Assembly (NCBI GenBank): GCA_046756945.1
Contig: JBHHXI010000148.1
Location: forward strand, 1 to 6,979
Origin: JACZQZ01 sp046756945
GTDB lineage: Bacteria > Pseudomonadota > Alphaproteobacteria > Rhodospirillales > 2-02-FULL-58-16
Direction: 5' to 3'
Length of the DNA stretch: 6,979 nt
Position 1 is the stretch's first letter, and each line of letters starts with the position of its first letter. The position numbers and the translations under genes are program-made. The notes beneath the pieces are model-generated. The model saw nothing but the letters and a program-made list of their open reading frames with translations, did not search any database and was not told the origin of the DNA. Of the stretch, positions 5,822 through 6,979 are shown one piece after another.

Positions 5822-6979
5822 CTATATGGTCGATGGGCCCGCCGATTTCAACCGATCCGGTTTTAACGGCCCGTTTCCCTTGAGGAGTTCCCGCCAAAGG
5901 ACGGAATCAACGGGAGTGAAGACACGGTCCCATGCCAGCGGTTCCGGCTTCGCCAAGTGCTCGATAGCCCGGGGCACGCTTGCCAGATCGGCGGCCGGCG
6001 CCTCGACATTCGCCGGCAGTATGTTGATGGCGATACGGTCCTCGGGCATCAGGCGAAGACTGGGCAAACCAGCCAACATCGCCTCCAGCCCGGAGCTCCC
6101 GGTGCTGTAAAGCACGGCCGACAGCCCCAATTGTCTGGCAAGTGGCACGTCCGTGCGCTTTAGGGTTTGGGTTTCTTCGAAATCCAACGGGTACATGGGG
6201 TGTTCCTTGACAAGGATTCGGCGCCCGGTCTCGGCAATGGCCCGCGCGGCGGAAAGCTGCTGGCGCGCGACCGCCAGGCTTCCGGACAAAGGCACAAACA
6301 CCGGCCCCTTCGGATCGTACGTGTTTTGCTTGAAACGCTGGAAGCGGAGCGCGCCGCCGATCAGCAACCGGTCTTCGGGCACGCCCCAGGCCACCAGTTC
6401 GGCCCGGTAGGCGGGGCCGTTGGTGACGACCAGATCCGGGATGCTTTCAAGGCCGTCCGGATTGGTGGCGGTGCTGTAGTTGATCTGGTGGGGACCAATT
6501 ACCGTGTGCTGGTAGCCGATGGTCTTCACGTCGTGCCGGCGCGCGGCGCGGCATAGCCCCCTTTCCCAGGCAAAGTTCTCCCATGGCCATGCCACCCGCC
6601 CAGGCATCACGTCCTCCAGCCATCGTTCCTGGCAATGCATCTGCCAGCGGGTCATGGCCGGCCCGCCGCCGCCGTTCTCGTTATCGGCGGCCCGGCGCAC
6701 CAGCCATCCGTTCGGACCCTCCGTGTGGCGCCGCTCCGGTTTCCACAGCACCGTCACCAGCCCCAGGGCGCGCAGGGGGCTTCCCCAGGCGTGCAGGCTT
6801 GCCGTGCGACCGTCGCCTATCAGTTCCAGCGCTCGACCCGCCGGGCAGTCCGTGTGCAAAAGCCGCTTCAATTTGGGCAGCTTCTGCATCAGGTCGGCGA
6901 AGTAGGCGTCGAAGCCCTGGTCATCGCTGAGCGGGTGCCCGTACACCAGGAGCACGGGGTCGCCCCTGGCGTGGTTATG
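5822..6979 (-). CDS. Surface-carbohydrate biosynthesis / glycosyltransferase-like protein (partial, 5' end beyond right edge)
   Basis: The frame runs open from the right edge to a TAG at 5824-5822. A GTG at 6955-6953 could start a 377-residue protein and has AGGGG seven bases ahead. However, the frame continues without a stop for eight more codons to base 6979, and the GTG falls inside a predicted beta strand (DPVLLVYGHP), so the true start is probably outside. Numbering from that GTG, visible landmarks are WPWENFAWE (123-131), GYQHTVIGP (147-155), KEHP (250-253) and YSTGSSGLEAMLAGLPS (283-299). The last two resemble the donor-binding half of GT-B-fold capsule and CDP-glycerol-type transferases. 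The GYQH region recalls a family annotated as surface carbohydrate (O-antigen) biosynthesis proteins. No signal peptide or membrane segment is seen in this part. It would act in the cytoplasm on glycan assembly. Donor and acceptor are unknown. Confidence 0.75.
   Translation of the reverse strand, partial: HNHARGDPVLLVYGHPLSDDQGFDAYFADLMQKLPKLKRLLHTDCPAGRALELIGDGRTASLHAWGSPLRALGLVTVLWKPERRHTEGPNGWLVRRAADNENGGGGPAMTRWQMHCQERWLEDVMPGRVAWPWENFAWERGLCRAARRHDVKTIGYQHTVIGPHQINYSTATNPDGLESIPDLVVTNGPAYRAELVAWGVPEDRLLIGGALRFQRFKQNTYDPKGPVFVPLSGSLAVARQQLSAARAIAETGRRILVKEHPMYPLDFEETQTLKRTDVPLARQLGLSAVLYSTGSSGLEAMLAGLPSLRLMPEDRIAINILPANVEAPAADLASVPRAIEHLAKPEPLAWDRVFTPVDSVLWRELLKGNGPLKPDRLKSAGPSTI

Noticed and set aside
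4429..5883. 484-codon open frame on the plus strand
   Set aside because: It is antisense to the radical SAM gene, whose cluster motif and core segments are intact. The plus-strand product shows no domain.

Overview
The window is a GC-rich stretch of bacterial chromosome with all recognisable genes on the minus strand, so it is transcribed from right to left. Codon choice (strong G/C at third positions), GTG starts and the style of the proteins suggest an alphaproteobacterium, perhaps of the Rhodospirillales. This is an impression from composition and protein flavour only, because no rRNA or other taxonomic marker is present.

In transcription order (high to low coordinates) there are seven genes. 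(1) A surface-carbohydrate, glycosyltransferase-like protein is cut by the right edge (5822-6979). (2) A radical SAM protein with an N-terminal B12-binding-like domain follows (4081-5769). (3) and (4) are two translationally coupled Gfo/Idh/MocA sugar oxidoreductases (2885-3997 and 1836-2885). (5) A KdsB-like CMP-sugar-acid synthetase (987-1751) comes next. After a 220-base gap there is (6) a HAD-family phosphatase of the phosphoglycolate phosphatase type (62-766). It overlaps by four bases (7) the start of a protein resembling a D-2-hydroxyacid dehydrogenase, which leaves the window at the left edge (1-65). Gaps between genes 1 to 5 are 52, 83, -1 and 84 bases, so they probably form one transcription unit. 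The 220-base gap may separate it from genes 6 and 7.

Together the genes look like part of a locus for O-antigen, capsule or another surface glycan. The simplest reading is a route to an unusual CMP-activated 2-keto-3-deoxy sugar acid related to Kdo. The oxidoreductases would modify the sugar, the HAD enzyme would remove a phosphate, and the KdsB-like enzyme would activate the product with CTP. The radical SAM enzyme could add a methyl group or rearrange carbon, and the glycosyltransferase-like protein could use the product. Individual family assignments are well supported by motifs. The joint pathway is inference. No RNA gene, mobile element, CRISPR array, clear promoter or clear terminator was seen.
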